In this document: positions 54,122 through 61,948 of the stretch, one piece after another
Layout of the letters: the number at the start of each line of letters is the position of its first letter
How positions within the stretch are numbered: position 1 is the first letter of the stretch
Virus record (IMG/VR): IMGVR_UViG_3300027816_004420
Location: 85,632-149,631 of that record
DNA length: 64,000 nt
DNA from: a virus
Strand: one strand, 5' to 3'
Position numbers and translations under genes: made by a program
The notes under the pieces: model-generated
The model's database searches: none
What the model was told of the DNA's origin: nothing
The model's input: only the letters and a program-made list of their open reading frames with translations

Positions 54122-56830
54122 TTTAGTTTCCCAATTTTCTTCGGCTAATTCATACATGTAATTAGGGTCAAGTCCACGTTTTTCCCAATAAGATAGTTCA
54201 TCCGATGTTATATCTAAAACATCTTCTTGAAGTTTATCTTGGTCTCCATCTTCGAATGGCATACCGTTGATTAGTTCACATTGTTCTCCCGTAAAAATTC
54301 CCCTTTCTTCAGGATTCGTAACAAGTAGTTGGTCACGAACGTCTTGTTTATAAACAACAAGTAAAGGTTCAATTCTTTTGTTGAAAGTTACAATTGCTCT
54401 TGGAACATTATATTCACCTGTCAGATTGGGGTTATTTTCTAATATGTTTGCATCCAACATGTAACAATTAATCTGAACACTGTCTCCCTTTTTTTGGACA
54501 TCACCATGAGAGGCTTTGACACCATTATTAACATACATAATAACATCTCCCAAGTTTACACCTATCCCCGTTTGAAGTGCAAGTTCCATGTGTGCCATAC
54601 GGGACATTGTATTCCCTGCTTTAGTCTTTTGGGTTAATCTTTTTTTATAATCCTCGAGTGTTAACTTAACTTTCGCTCTTTGTGCAATCTTTGAAAGGGG
54701 AATTTGTTGGTTGAATATTTTTTGAAGATACTCATAATAATATTCCACGAAGTCTTTACCCTTACCCTCCAAAAGTAATTTGATACCTTTATCCAAAAAC
54801 TCCTCGATATACAATGGAAGTTTTTTTGATTTGATGGAATTGCCAGTCAATTTAATCTTTCCTTTGGCGTCCATGACCGCATAATTTTTTCTGGCAAGAT
54901 TAATACATGAAGGCCACACACCATCAGTATCGAGAGCCATCTCACCCCTCATGAATATGTCATTGTATTCTGCAACGTCCGCTTCAGGACCTTTATAAAC
55001 TTTTCCCGCCTTTACCTTCCAATTCAACCCACGACCAACATAGTGATGACTTTCCACATCATCGGGACTGGAGAAGTTTACACCGTCTGTATCCATTACA
55101 AGTGGGACATAACCCTTAGACATAAAAAATTTAATCATTTGTCTCAGATATTGTCTACCTGTGCAAGTAATCTGTTCCCCCATATACATGTCACCCCAAG
55201 CAAAAACTTGTGGAGCAGACAAAGCACCAAACATGGAGTTGATGAATATTTTGATGGGCAATTGTTTGTTTGAATATGATGCGGACTTTTGTGGGTCAGA
55301 CTTTTCAAACTCTTCCGCAAGTTGTTTGTAACGAATACGTGTGTCACGGAAATACTTCAACATTCCTTTCATCGCACCTGTCACATCACAATCAGGAAAT
55401 ACATCATGCACAAGCTGAATAGAGGGGTATAGAGAGGAGAAGTCGAGCTTTAATACATTCTTACTATAACCAACCTTAAGTAGTCGAGAAAGACCTCCTA
55501 CGAAGTCTGTCTTCGATTGTTTGGCAGGGATTGCCAGTCCGTGTTTGTATGACCAAGCAAGCATCAGCATTTTCCAAAGAGTCGCAGTTCCCATGGTTGA
55601 TACTCTTTCGTAAGTCGTAGGAATCATAGATGCAAGTAGAAATGACGCTTGGTTAAATTCTTTATCCACAGCCAAGGTTTCTTCCAAGTCATCATCAAGA
55701 TATCTCTCAACAAGATTGTCACCAGTAGTTTTGATATAAATGTCATTTCTTTTTTCACATACCTCATCAATCTTTGGGTCCAAACCAACCTTCTTGTAAT
55801 TACCGTTTTTAATATTTAACCAATATTCTTCCTTAGCGGCATAAAATTTTCCAATGTCCGTGTGTTCGATATAAACACGGTCAGGAGCCTCTTTATTAAT
55901 AAACTTTGTGATATACTTCAAACCAGCCGCCTTGATATTTGAATTGATGGCTTGAGCTCTTCGAACAGCATGAATTATATCGATTACATTATATCCCCAA
56001 ATTGATGTTTGAAGAAAATCTTCGACTTCATTTGCTAATTTGAGAATCGTATCTTTTCTTGTGTATGAGTGTTGGGGATGTAAGGATTTAATCGCCTTCC
56101 TCATATCTAAACCAAGTCTTTGACCTCTTTCGAATATCCAGTGCCAGTCGAAGTTTGCCGAATTATATCCACCTATGATTGATGGTTTGAGTTGGTCAAT
56201 CACATTGAAGAACTCCTGTATAGCACCCTTCTCTTGTGATTCATCCAAACATTCAATTACTCTATGATATCCTTTATTGGTCTTAATTCCTATCATGAAT
56301 ATTCTACCATCTTTGGGGTCTAACGCATTTGTTTCCAAGTCAAATACAAGACGTGTCACATCATCATAATCAGTAAACCCCTTGAATAATCTTTTTTCTT
56401 TAGAGACCAAATATTGTTCTACAGGTGGAAGGATTAATATTTTATCTTTCGTTTTTTCTCCCCATGGGTCGCATCCACCATCTCTAAAAAACTGAATCAG
56501 TTCTCTGTATCCCTTGAGCGATTTTACCATATAGGTCAAACCGTTTTCTAATCTTTCATTATCCTTTGTATCTAATTTTTGTATTACAATTCCATATTTT
56601 GTCATGGCTTCTTTTTGAGCCATTTTGGAATCGTTGTAGAAATTTACACCACGTAAATCACCGACCCATGCGAATGGGATAAAAGTGTCTTTACGTATTT
56701 CCTTACCTTTACCAGGTATTTCTTTTACCTTGAAAATTGAATTGGAGACGTAGTCAAATTCTATTGCTACAATAAATTCTTCGGGGTCGTTTCCTAATAG
56801 GAAAGACTCAATTGCTTCGTGACTGAACAT
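54098..56830 (-). CDS. Family B DNA polymerase
   Basis: A 910-residue replicative polymerase. The 3'-5' exonuclease is visible from Exo I FDLETNALD (Asp164, Glu166), Exo II GGYNSANFDWHW and Exo III YLDDDLEETLAVDKEF. The polymerase motifs follow: A LKLDFSSLYPSIQL (Asp near 460), B KIFINSMFGALSA and C LVMDTDGVNFSS (Asp near 580). The two catalytic Asp are only about 120 residues apart, closer than in T4 gp43 (about 215), so the palm is more compact and resembles polymerase II-type enzymes. Overall length still matches gp43 (898 residues). It sits alone between the plus-strand block and the fibre/glycosylation block. A TATTTAT copy lies 64 bases upstream. Confidence 0.93.
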   Translation of the reverse strand: MFSHEAIESFLLGNDPEEFIVAIEFDYVSNSIFKVKEIPGKGKEIRKDTFIPFAWVGDLRGVNFYNDSKMAQKEAMTKYGIVIQKLDTKDNERLENGLTYMVKSLKGYRELIQFFRDGGCDPWGEKTKDKILILPPVEQYLVSKEKRLFKGFTDYDDVTRLVFDLETNALDPKDGRIFMIGIKTNKGYHRVIECLDESQEKGAIQEFFNVIDQLKPSIIGGYNSANFDWHWIFERGQRLGLDMRKAIKSLHPQHSYTRKDTILKLANEVEDFLQTSIWGYNVIDIIHAVRRAQAINSNIKAAGLKYITKFINKEAPDRVYIEHTDIGKFYAAKEEYWLNIKNGNYKKVGLDPKIDEVCEKRNDIYIKTTGDNLVERYLDDDLEETLAVDKEFNQASFLLASMIPTTYERVSTMGTATLWKMLMLAWSYKHGLAIPAKQSKTDFVGGLSRLLKVGYSKNVLKLDFSSLYPSIQLVHDVFPDCDVTGAMKGMLKYFRDTRIRYKQLAEEFEKSDPQKSASYSNKQLPIKIFINSMFGALSAPQVFAWGDMYMGEQITCTGRQYLRQMIKFFMSKGYVPLVMDTDGVNFSSPDDVESHHYVGRGLNWKVKAGKVYKGPEADVAEYNDIFMRGEMALDTDGVWPSCINLARKNYAVMDAKGKIKLTGNSIKSKKLPLYIEEFLDKGIKLLLEGKGKDFVEYYYEYLQKIFNQQIPLSKIAQRAKVKLTLEDYKKRLTQKTKAGNTMSRMAHMELALQTGIGVNLGDVIMYVNNGVKASHGDVQKKGDSVQINCYMLDANILENNPNLTGEYNVPRAIVTFNKRIEPLLVVYKQDVRDQLLVTNPEERGIFTGEQCELINGMPFEDGDQDKLQEDVLDITSDELSYWEKRGLDPNYMYELAEENWETKLGLLKTV

Positions 56831-56894
56831 ATGATTAAGACGAGTGGTTTATTGGCTTTCACACTATCGTGAAATTCACCTTACTCATTCAATA

Positions 56895-56901
56895 ATAAAT
56901 A
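56895..56901 (-). promoter_or_regulatory. TATTTAT motif upstream of DNA polymerase
   Basis: TATTTAT on the coding strand, in the 96-base gap between the 125-residue gene and polymerase. At 64 bases from the ATG it is the farthest of the set and may be a chance AT-rich match. Confidence 0.25.
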
Positions 56902-56926
56902 TAAAAAAAATTAAGTCTTAATCAAA

Positions 56927-57304
56927 TCAACAACACGCAGTTTCGGAAATGAAACTTGGTTGAATATTAATATAAAGTTGTTCTCTGATTGGAAGAATTA
57001 AATTTCCTTCATCATTTTTGATTAAGAATTGTCCTTCGTATCTTCCTGGCGTATCAGTATCTCTCGAAGTAAATTTGAAATAAATGTAGTATTCTGCAGG
57101 AGCACCAGGGTCCAAAATGAGATTAACTATTTCACATGGGGCTGAAACTATTTTTGGAATCCCAGTCTCATAATCTATCATAGTGAAATATATTGTGGAA
57201 ACCTCCAACGCTTCCATAAACTGAATATACCCCGCTCTACCGTCTTTTACGACTTGCATTTTCAAAACTGGTAACGTAGCATTTTGTTTGATATAAAATT
57301 CCAT
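56927..57304 (-). CDS. Small beta-rich protein, BppU N-terminal-like
   Basis: A 125-residue protein. The pattern FYIKQNATLPVLKMQVVKDG, then a Phe/Met strand, then GRYEGQFLIKNDEGNLILPI and closing LYINIQPSF follows the N-terminal Ig-like domain of BppU-type baseplate adaptor proteins, which anchor fibres or receptor-binding proteins. It ends in Cys-Cys. It is the last gene of the fibre/glycosylation block and has its own TATTTAT motif 4 bases before the ATG. An adaptor for the Thr/Pro-rich fibre is plausible. Confidence 0.45.
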   Translation of the reverse strand: MEFYIKQNATLPVLKMQVVKDGRAGYIQFMEALEVSTIYFTMIDYETGIPKIVSAPCEIVNLILDPGAPAEYYIYFKFTSRDTDTPGRYEGQFLIKNDEGNLILPIREQLYINIQPSFISETACC

Positions 57305-57308
57305 AACA

Positions 57309-57315
57309 ATAAATA
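57309..57315 (-). promoter_or_regulatory. TATTTAT motif, candidate late promoter
   Basis: TATTTAT on the coding strand ends 4 bases before the ATG at 57304, inside a 16-base gap. Confidence 0.4.
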
Positions 57316-57320
57316 TATTG

Positions 57321-58994
57321 TTAGGACTCTTTACGTAACTCTCTGTTGTAATGTTCGAAACGGTCGTGTTCAGTTGGTGTCATTAGAAGTAAACCAGGAT
57401 TTAATTTTTCTTCTTTTGTCAGTTGATACATATGACTCATCCACGTTTGTTCAAATGGATGTGCCCAAGTAACATCCAAAAACATTTTTTTGTTACCTGG
57501 TCTTGAAATAATTTGAGGCCAGTTACAATAATATATGTCGCCTGTCGCATATGGAACTTTTCTGTGTGAAAGAACTTTTTTGAACTCTGTCTTTGGCGCA
57601 TTCGGGTCCAATCCTATTTGTGGTAATCTTGGATTTAAGGGCCAATACTTTGACCTAACATCTTGAGGAACATTATACCAAGACCATTGAGTCCCGTTAT
57701 CTCCGTAGAATTCAGAATAATTCAATTTTAAGAAATCAAAGTTTTCCTTTTGCATTATTTGCATCGAGATTGAAAATAGATTTGGTTCGTATCTTGAAAA
57801 ACCGTTTTTACATTTCGAACCTTCATTCGGATAAAAAAACATGTCATCTTCAAAAAACAAATAATAATCCAAATCTGTTTCTTCAAAATGTTCTGCAATC
57901 CACTGCCTTCCTCCACAAATACCCAAGTTATCTTTTTTGATATGTTCAAAATTATATTCATCACAAAGTTGTTTATACTCTTCTGTTGTTGACAAATCAC
58001 TTGAGTTATCAAGTAAGAATTTTTTTGTTTTAAGTATGAATTCTTTATCATACATTAACATTGAATTAATCAACGTTTTGAATTGGTTTGGACTATTGAA
58101 AGTTATAACATATAGACCAACTTTGTTAATATCCAAATTTGAAACTTGTCTATGAACTGATTCTGTTTTTACTTTCAAATCATCGTTCTTCAAATCCTCA
58201 AAAAATTTACCTAACAAACCATTTGATTCTATTTCAAAATAATTTATTAACTCGGAGTGTCTATAACACATTATGCTGAATAAAGATTCTTCAGTTCCCA
58301 TATATCCCGAATCCAAGGTTTCTTTCATCAGAGAATAATATATTGAATTGATTTCTGATATTGAGTGTTTTGGTCCACCGAAGAACCCACCTCTAGCAAC
58401 CCTCTCAACTTTAGCACCTGCCATAGAGTTCATCTTATCGAAATTGAACCCGTGGACTTCTGTATTAGCTTCATAAGGAAAACAAACGAAACTGAATTTG
58501 GAGATATATTTTACTAATTTATCCAAAACCTTGTCGTGTGTAAAGTAACCAGGATGCACAGTATTTGTCAACCCACCGTCAATCCAAAACAGATATTCTG
58601 AATCAAACCTATCCATTATTTTTGCATCATTCAAAAGATAAACTTTTGACATAACCAACGGGTTATAGTTTTCCAATCTCGATTGAGTTGAATCTTTTAA
58701 CCAACCAACTTGATTATACCACTCAGGGTTATTTCTTATGTTTTGGATTTTATCAAAAAATTCATTATTCCTGAACCAAGACATGTCTCTTACAATAAAT
58801 TGTGTATTTGACTTATCCCTTTTTGAAAAAACAAATTCCTCTAAACTTTTATCACCATAGATAATCATATTGGTATTGACATCCAATAGTTTTTCAAATT
58901 TATCCAAATAATGTTGAAAAGGTCTTGACCAACCTTCACTTAAATCACCTCTTCCGATGTCCCAAATTCCTGTTACAAGTGTTATATTACTCAT
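57321..58994 (-). CDS. Two-domain glycosyltransferase (HtrL/YibB-like plus GT2-like)
   Basis: A 557-residue protein. Residues about 1-280 start LVTGIWDIGRGDLSEGWSRP and contain FWIDGGLTNTVHPG (137-150) and GGFFGGPKHS, the pattern of HtrL/YibB-type glycosyltransferases. Residues about 290-557 form a second domain with VGLYVITFNSPNQF and FFEDDMFF (about 380), a DxD-type site of a GT2-like fold. It overlaps the upstream glycosyltransferase by 8 bases. A two-headed enzyme could add successive sugars to the same acceptor. The likely acceptor is the Thr/Pro-rich protein of the same cluster, but host glycans remain possible. Confidence 0.7.
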   Translation of the reverse strand: MSNITLVTGIWDIGRGDLSEGWSRPFQHYLDKFEKLLDVNTNMIIYGDKSLEEFVFSKRDKSNTQFIVRDMSWFRNNEFFDKIQNIRNNPEWYNQVGWLKDSTQSRLENYNPLVMSKVYLLNDAKIMDRFDSEYLFWIDGGLTNTVHPGYFTHDKVLDKLVKYISKFSFVCFPYEANTEVHGFNFDKMNSMAGAKVERVARGGFFGGPKHSISEINSIYYSLMKETLDSGYMGTEESLFSIMCYRHSELINYFEIESNGLLGKFFEDLKNDDLKVKTESVHRQVSNLDINKVGLYVITFNSPNQFKTLINSMLMYDKEFILKTKKFLLDNSSDLSTTEEYKQLCDEYNFEHIKKDNLGICGGRQWIAEHFEETDLDYYLFFEDDMFFYPNEGSKCKNGFSRYEPNLFSISMQIMQKENFDFLKLNYSEFYGDNGTQWSWYNVPQDVRSKYWPLNPRLPQIGLDPNAPKTEFKKVLSHRKVPYATGDIYYCNWPQIISRPGNKKMFLDVTWAHPFEQTWMSHMYQLTKEEKLNPGLLLMTPTEHDRFEHYNRELRKES

Positions 58995-59871
58995 AAATTC
59001 TTTTAAATTCTTCTAATATTTTATAGAAACTTTTATTTTTCTGAAATAACTCATCTGTTACACCTTGAGGTGCATTATCCCTGCACCACCAAATATCAAA
59101 ATGTTTTCTCTCAAATAACTCAATATGATTGAAATACATAAGAGTCATTATTTGTTCTTCATGAGGTAAACCCTCATCGTTAGATAAAACTTCTTGGACA
59201 TAGTTTTCGAATATATTGACTATATTATCCCACTTGTCCCTGTGACCACCAAACAATCCTCCTATGATATGAATACTTCTATCATAATTTTTATACCATC
59301 TTGGACTTACAGTTCCTGACCAATAGTTTCTTTCATTTTCTTTTCCTAAAATTAAAAATTTGTCTTTAGTGTCTTCTATCAAATTTTTCAAAAAATCATT
59401 ATCAAACAAATTGCTTTCATAAAATCTTCTTAAGGCATGTTTTGTTTCAGTCAAATACTTGAGAGGTATTAAACCACAATGGGATAATCCCGCGTCTATC
59501 CAATAATAGTTATCGTAGGATTTATCCTCATTCCACCACCATGAAAATTTAGAATATTGTATTTCGATACATCTATCCCCTCTTTTAATCTCATCGACAT
59601 TTTTTCTCGAATCAATTAAATGTTTAAACTTGGAATTTGAAATATCGTATGTTGTAAATTTCAACTTGGATTCTGGTATATTGTTTTCTTCATAGAAAAA
59701 TTTCTTTAGGGAATCTATTTCTCTATCCGAGGTATAACATAAAAAATCCGCATCGGTCATCTTCAATAATGACAATAAACTATATCTATAGTGGGCACCT
59801 CTGTTAGGTCTACCACCAAATTCAGTTCCATAAAGGTCACTATAAATTGCGGTTATAAACTTAGTTGACAT
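58987..59871 (-). CDS. HtrL/YibB-like glycosyltransferase
   Basis: A 294-residue protein similar in layout to the N-terminal half of its downstream neighbour: YYWIDAGLSHCG (122-133) and IIGGLFGGHRDKWDNI. This shared pattern suggests the two genes arose by duplication. The family transfers sugars in LPS or capsule synthesis in bacteria. It overlaps both neighbours by 8-11 bases, so the whole set is translated as one unit. No membrane anchor is visible, so it should act in the cytosol. Confidence 0.65.
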   Translation of the reverse strand: MSTKFITAIYSDLYGTEFGGRPNRGAHYRYSLLSLLKMTDADFLCYTSDREIDSLKKFFYEENNIPESKLKFTTYDISNSKFKHLIDSRKNVDEIKRGDRCIEIQYSKFSWWWNEDKSYDNYYWIDAGLSHCGLIPLKYLTETKHALRRFYESNLFDNDFLKNLIEDTKDKFLILGKENERNYWSGTVSPRWYKNYDRSIHIIGGLFGGHRDKWDNIVNIFENYVQEVLSNDEGLPHEEQIMTLMYFNHIELFERKHFDIWWCRDNAPQGVTDELFQKNKSFYKILEEFKRIYE

Positions 59872-60604
59872 TATAAGGTAAATATTTTTTTTCTGTTTTC
59901 ATTTTTTTATTTTCTGATTCATTCAAAAATCTGTGATTAATCTTGATTGGTGAATAGACATTCCAATTGTATGTTTGGGCGTAGAAATTGTTATACATTC
60001 CCTGCGACACATCAGAATAAGAATTTTTCTGAGGGGCAATTGGTAAGATTGGTGCATATGATTGAATTGAAGGATACACATGTTTTACCAATTGTTCATC
60101 AATAGGAATGATAAAATCACCACTATAAAAACACTTATCTTTAATTTTTTCTATTTTTTCGAAAGATGATTCATCGTATATCAGAATATTTGTTGCGAAA
60201 GTTTCGGTCAATCTTTCATGTGGTTTTGGAGGTAAGTTTGTCAAATCCAAAAGCATACTGTATTTTTCACTGACGTTCATTGGACGATTGAGTGTTGGAG
60301 AAAGATTCAATACACCAAAATCAATTCCATTTATATTTCTCTCCAAATCCTCAATGAAATTTTTTGCATAAGGCATAAATACACAATCATCTTCTATCAC
60401 CATTACTCTCTTGTAACCTCTTTCTTTAGCCATTTCAATTATTGACAAATGAGAAAGAGCACAACCCATATAATCGTTACGTGGAACAGCCTTAAACAAA
60501 TCGTAATCCCAACCGATGTAATTCATCTCGAACTTTATATCTTCAAGTCTGTCAGGTCTACTTTCCAAATTTATAACAAATTTTGGTATGTCTTTGAAAA
60601 TCAT
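59861..60604 (-). CDS. Glycosyltransferase family 25-like protein
   Basis: A 247-residue protein. The start FVINLESRPDRLEDIKFEMN, the helix GCALSHLSIIEMAKERG and the strand MVIEDDCVFM (Glu71-Asp72-Asp73) are the GT25 signature, best known from LPS galactosyltransferases and from the collagen hydroxylysine galactosyltransferases. The C-terminal 60 residues are less conserved. One-base overlap with the upstream gene couples their translation. Confidence 0.82.
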   Translation of the reverse strand: MIFKDIPKFVINLESRPDRLEDIKFEMNYIGWDYDLFKAVPRNDYMGCALSHLSIIEMAKERGYKRVMVIEDDCVFMPYAKNFIEDLERNINGIDFGVLNLSPTLNRPMNVSEKYSMLLDLTNLPPKPHERLTETFATNILIYDESSFEKIEKIKDKCFYSGDFIIPIDEQLVKHVYPSIQSYAPILPIAPQKNSYSDVSQGMYNNFYAQTYNWNVYSPIKINHRFLNESENKKMKTEKKYLPYNVN

Positions 60605-61878
60605 TAGCTTACAACATTATGATTTAATTGTCCAGTGATTCTATCACACCATCCTTTTGATACCGAGTGAGGCCAAACAACCCAATATGTGGGAGTAACG
60701 TCCGTTTGAAATTCTCTCCAAATCTTACAATATTTGTCAGGGTCTCTCATATAACCAGCAATTTCATTTTTGTCGGAGTCCTTTCTGAATAAAGTTTCGT
60801 CGTTAGGTCCGTGGAAAGCCACAACCCAAAAATCATAATCCGTTTCAGGAACCTGTGAGTATCCAATATCTATACAATGTTTGAATACCTTAGCAAAATC
60901 ATTTTTCCAATCTTCCTCTGATGAATAGTTATATGGGTTTGGAGGATAATTCTTATCGAGTGTATATTTTTGAACAGCTCTCTTTTCAAATAAAATACCA
61001 GCATACTTCTCATATTCTCTTAAAGTTCTCACAGGACCAAAACCATAAGGTCCATCATGACCCTCTTGGGTTTCACCATCCATACCAAAAAGTTTTCTGT
61101 TGGTCAAATGGGATACTTTGTTTTTCTCACCCCAAGTTTTGTCATCATCCCATTGTTTTGTCCTACCCTTACGTGTGTATTCATGATAGACAACAGGAAT
61201 GTGAGGGTGAAATAAATCATAACCCCATGTGTAAGCTCTAGCTGCAATTGAGATTTCTTCTCCGTGGAAGTAATATTCAGGATTGTGTTGGACTTCTAGA
61301 GAAAACTGACCCAAAGTAAAACAAAAATGTGCAGAATAAAATCTCGCTGTTACGGGTTTTGTCATCTCTCTCCAACCAGGAATTGTTTCAGGGAGAAAAA
61401 ACACAGCACCCTCAGGAATGAATCTATCAAATGCCATTCTCCAAGCATCTTGTGCCCTTCCCGCTGGGTCATTTTCAGGGTCAAAGGAGGGCACATAACC
61501 CGTAAGTAGAGGTTTTTCATACCCATCCTTTTGTAGACCCTTAATCATTTTTATTAATATTTCATCCCAATCCTTTACAAATCTCATGTGGGAATCAATT
61601 TGCATTGTGTATCCTTCACCATCGTAAAGTTGTTGGGTTAAGTTTCTTGCCCAACAAACGCCTCTAGATTCTTGATAAGGTATATCTAAAATCTTGAATC
61701 TTTTATCTTCTCTAAACTCATCTAAGTTGTCAAATCCATCTGTTTCACTAAATTGTCTTGCGATTGAGAAAACCAAGTTCTTTGGTTTTTTAGCGTTTGC
61801 AATCATATCTTTGAGTGTTGGAACTAACTGTGGGTCCCTGTATGATGCGATTTGAATAAAAATTTTACTGTTAGACAT
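60604..61878 (-). CDS. GlcNAc transferase-like glycosyltransferase (GT60-type)
   Basis: A 424-residue protein. IFIQIASYRDPQLVPTLKDM, the SRGVCWARN segment and QIDSHMRF (DxH at 95-97) match the GlcNAc family, whose characterised eukaryotic members (GT60) add GlcNAc to hydroxyproline of Skp1 or to Ser/Thr. HGEEISIAARAYTWGYDLFH near residue 225 is the conserved late motif. The C-terminal 130 residues are an extra domain. It is the first gene after the terminator that follows the Thr/Pro-rich protein, and starts a run of four overlapping transferases. It would add the first sugar if the acceptor is that protein. Confidence 0.8.
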   Translation of the reverse strand: MSNSKIFIQIASYRDPQLVPTLKDMIANAKKPKNLVFSIARQFSETDGFDNLDEFREDKRFKILDIPYQESRGVCWARNLTQQLYDGEGYTMQIDSHMRFVKDWDEILIKMIKGLQKDGYEKPLLTGYVPSFDPENDPAGRAQDAWRMAFDRFIPEGAVFFLPETIPGWREMTKPVTARFYSAHFCFTLGQFSLEVQHNPEYYFHGEEISIAARAYTWGYDLFHPHIPVVYHEYTRKGRTKQWDDDKTWGEKNKVSHLTNRKLFGMDGETQEGHDGPYGFGPVRTLREYEKYAGILFEKRAVQKYTLDKNYPPNPYNYSSEEDWKNDFAKVFKHCIDIGYSQVPETDYDFWVVAFHGPNDETLFRKDSDKNEIAGYMRDPDKYCKIWREFQTDVTPTYWVVWPHSVSKGWCDRITGQLNHNVVS

Positions 61879-61901
61879 ATTATCTTTTTGTCTAAAAATA
61901 A

Positions 61902-61929
61902 AAAACCCTCCACGAAAGTAGAGGGTTTT
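61902..61929 (-). terminator. Rho-independent terminator after Thr/Pro-rich gene
   Basis: A stem AAAACCCTC/GAGGGTTTT that extends to 12 bp only on the minus-strand RNA (a U-G pair plus two more pairs, UUUC loop). A TTTTTTATTTTT tail follows. This asymmetry shows it works for the minus strand. It separates the Thr/Pro-rich gene from the glycosyltransferases. Confidence 0.88.
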
Positions 61930-61948
61930 ATCTTTATTATTTTTAAAT

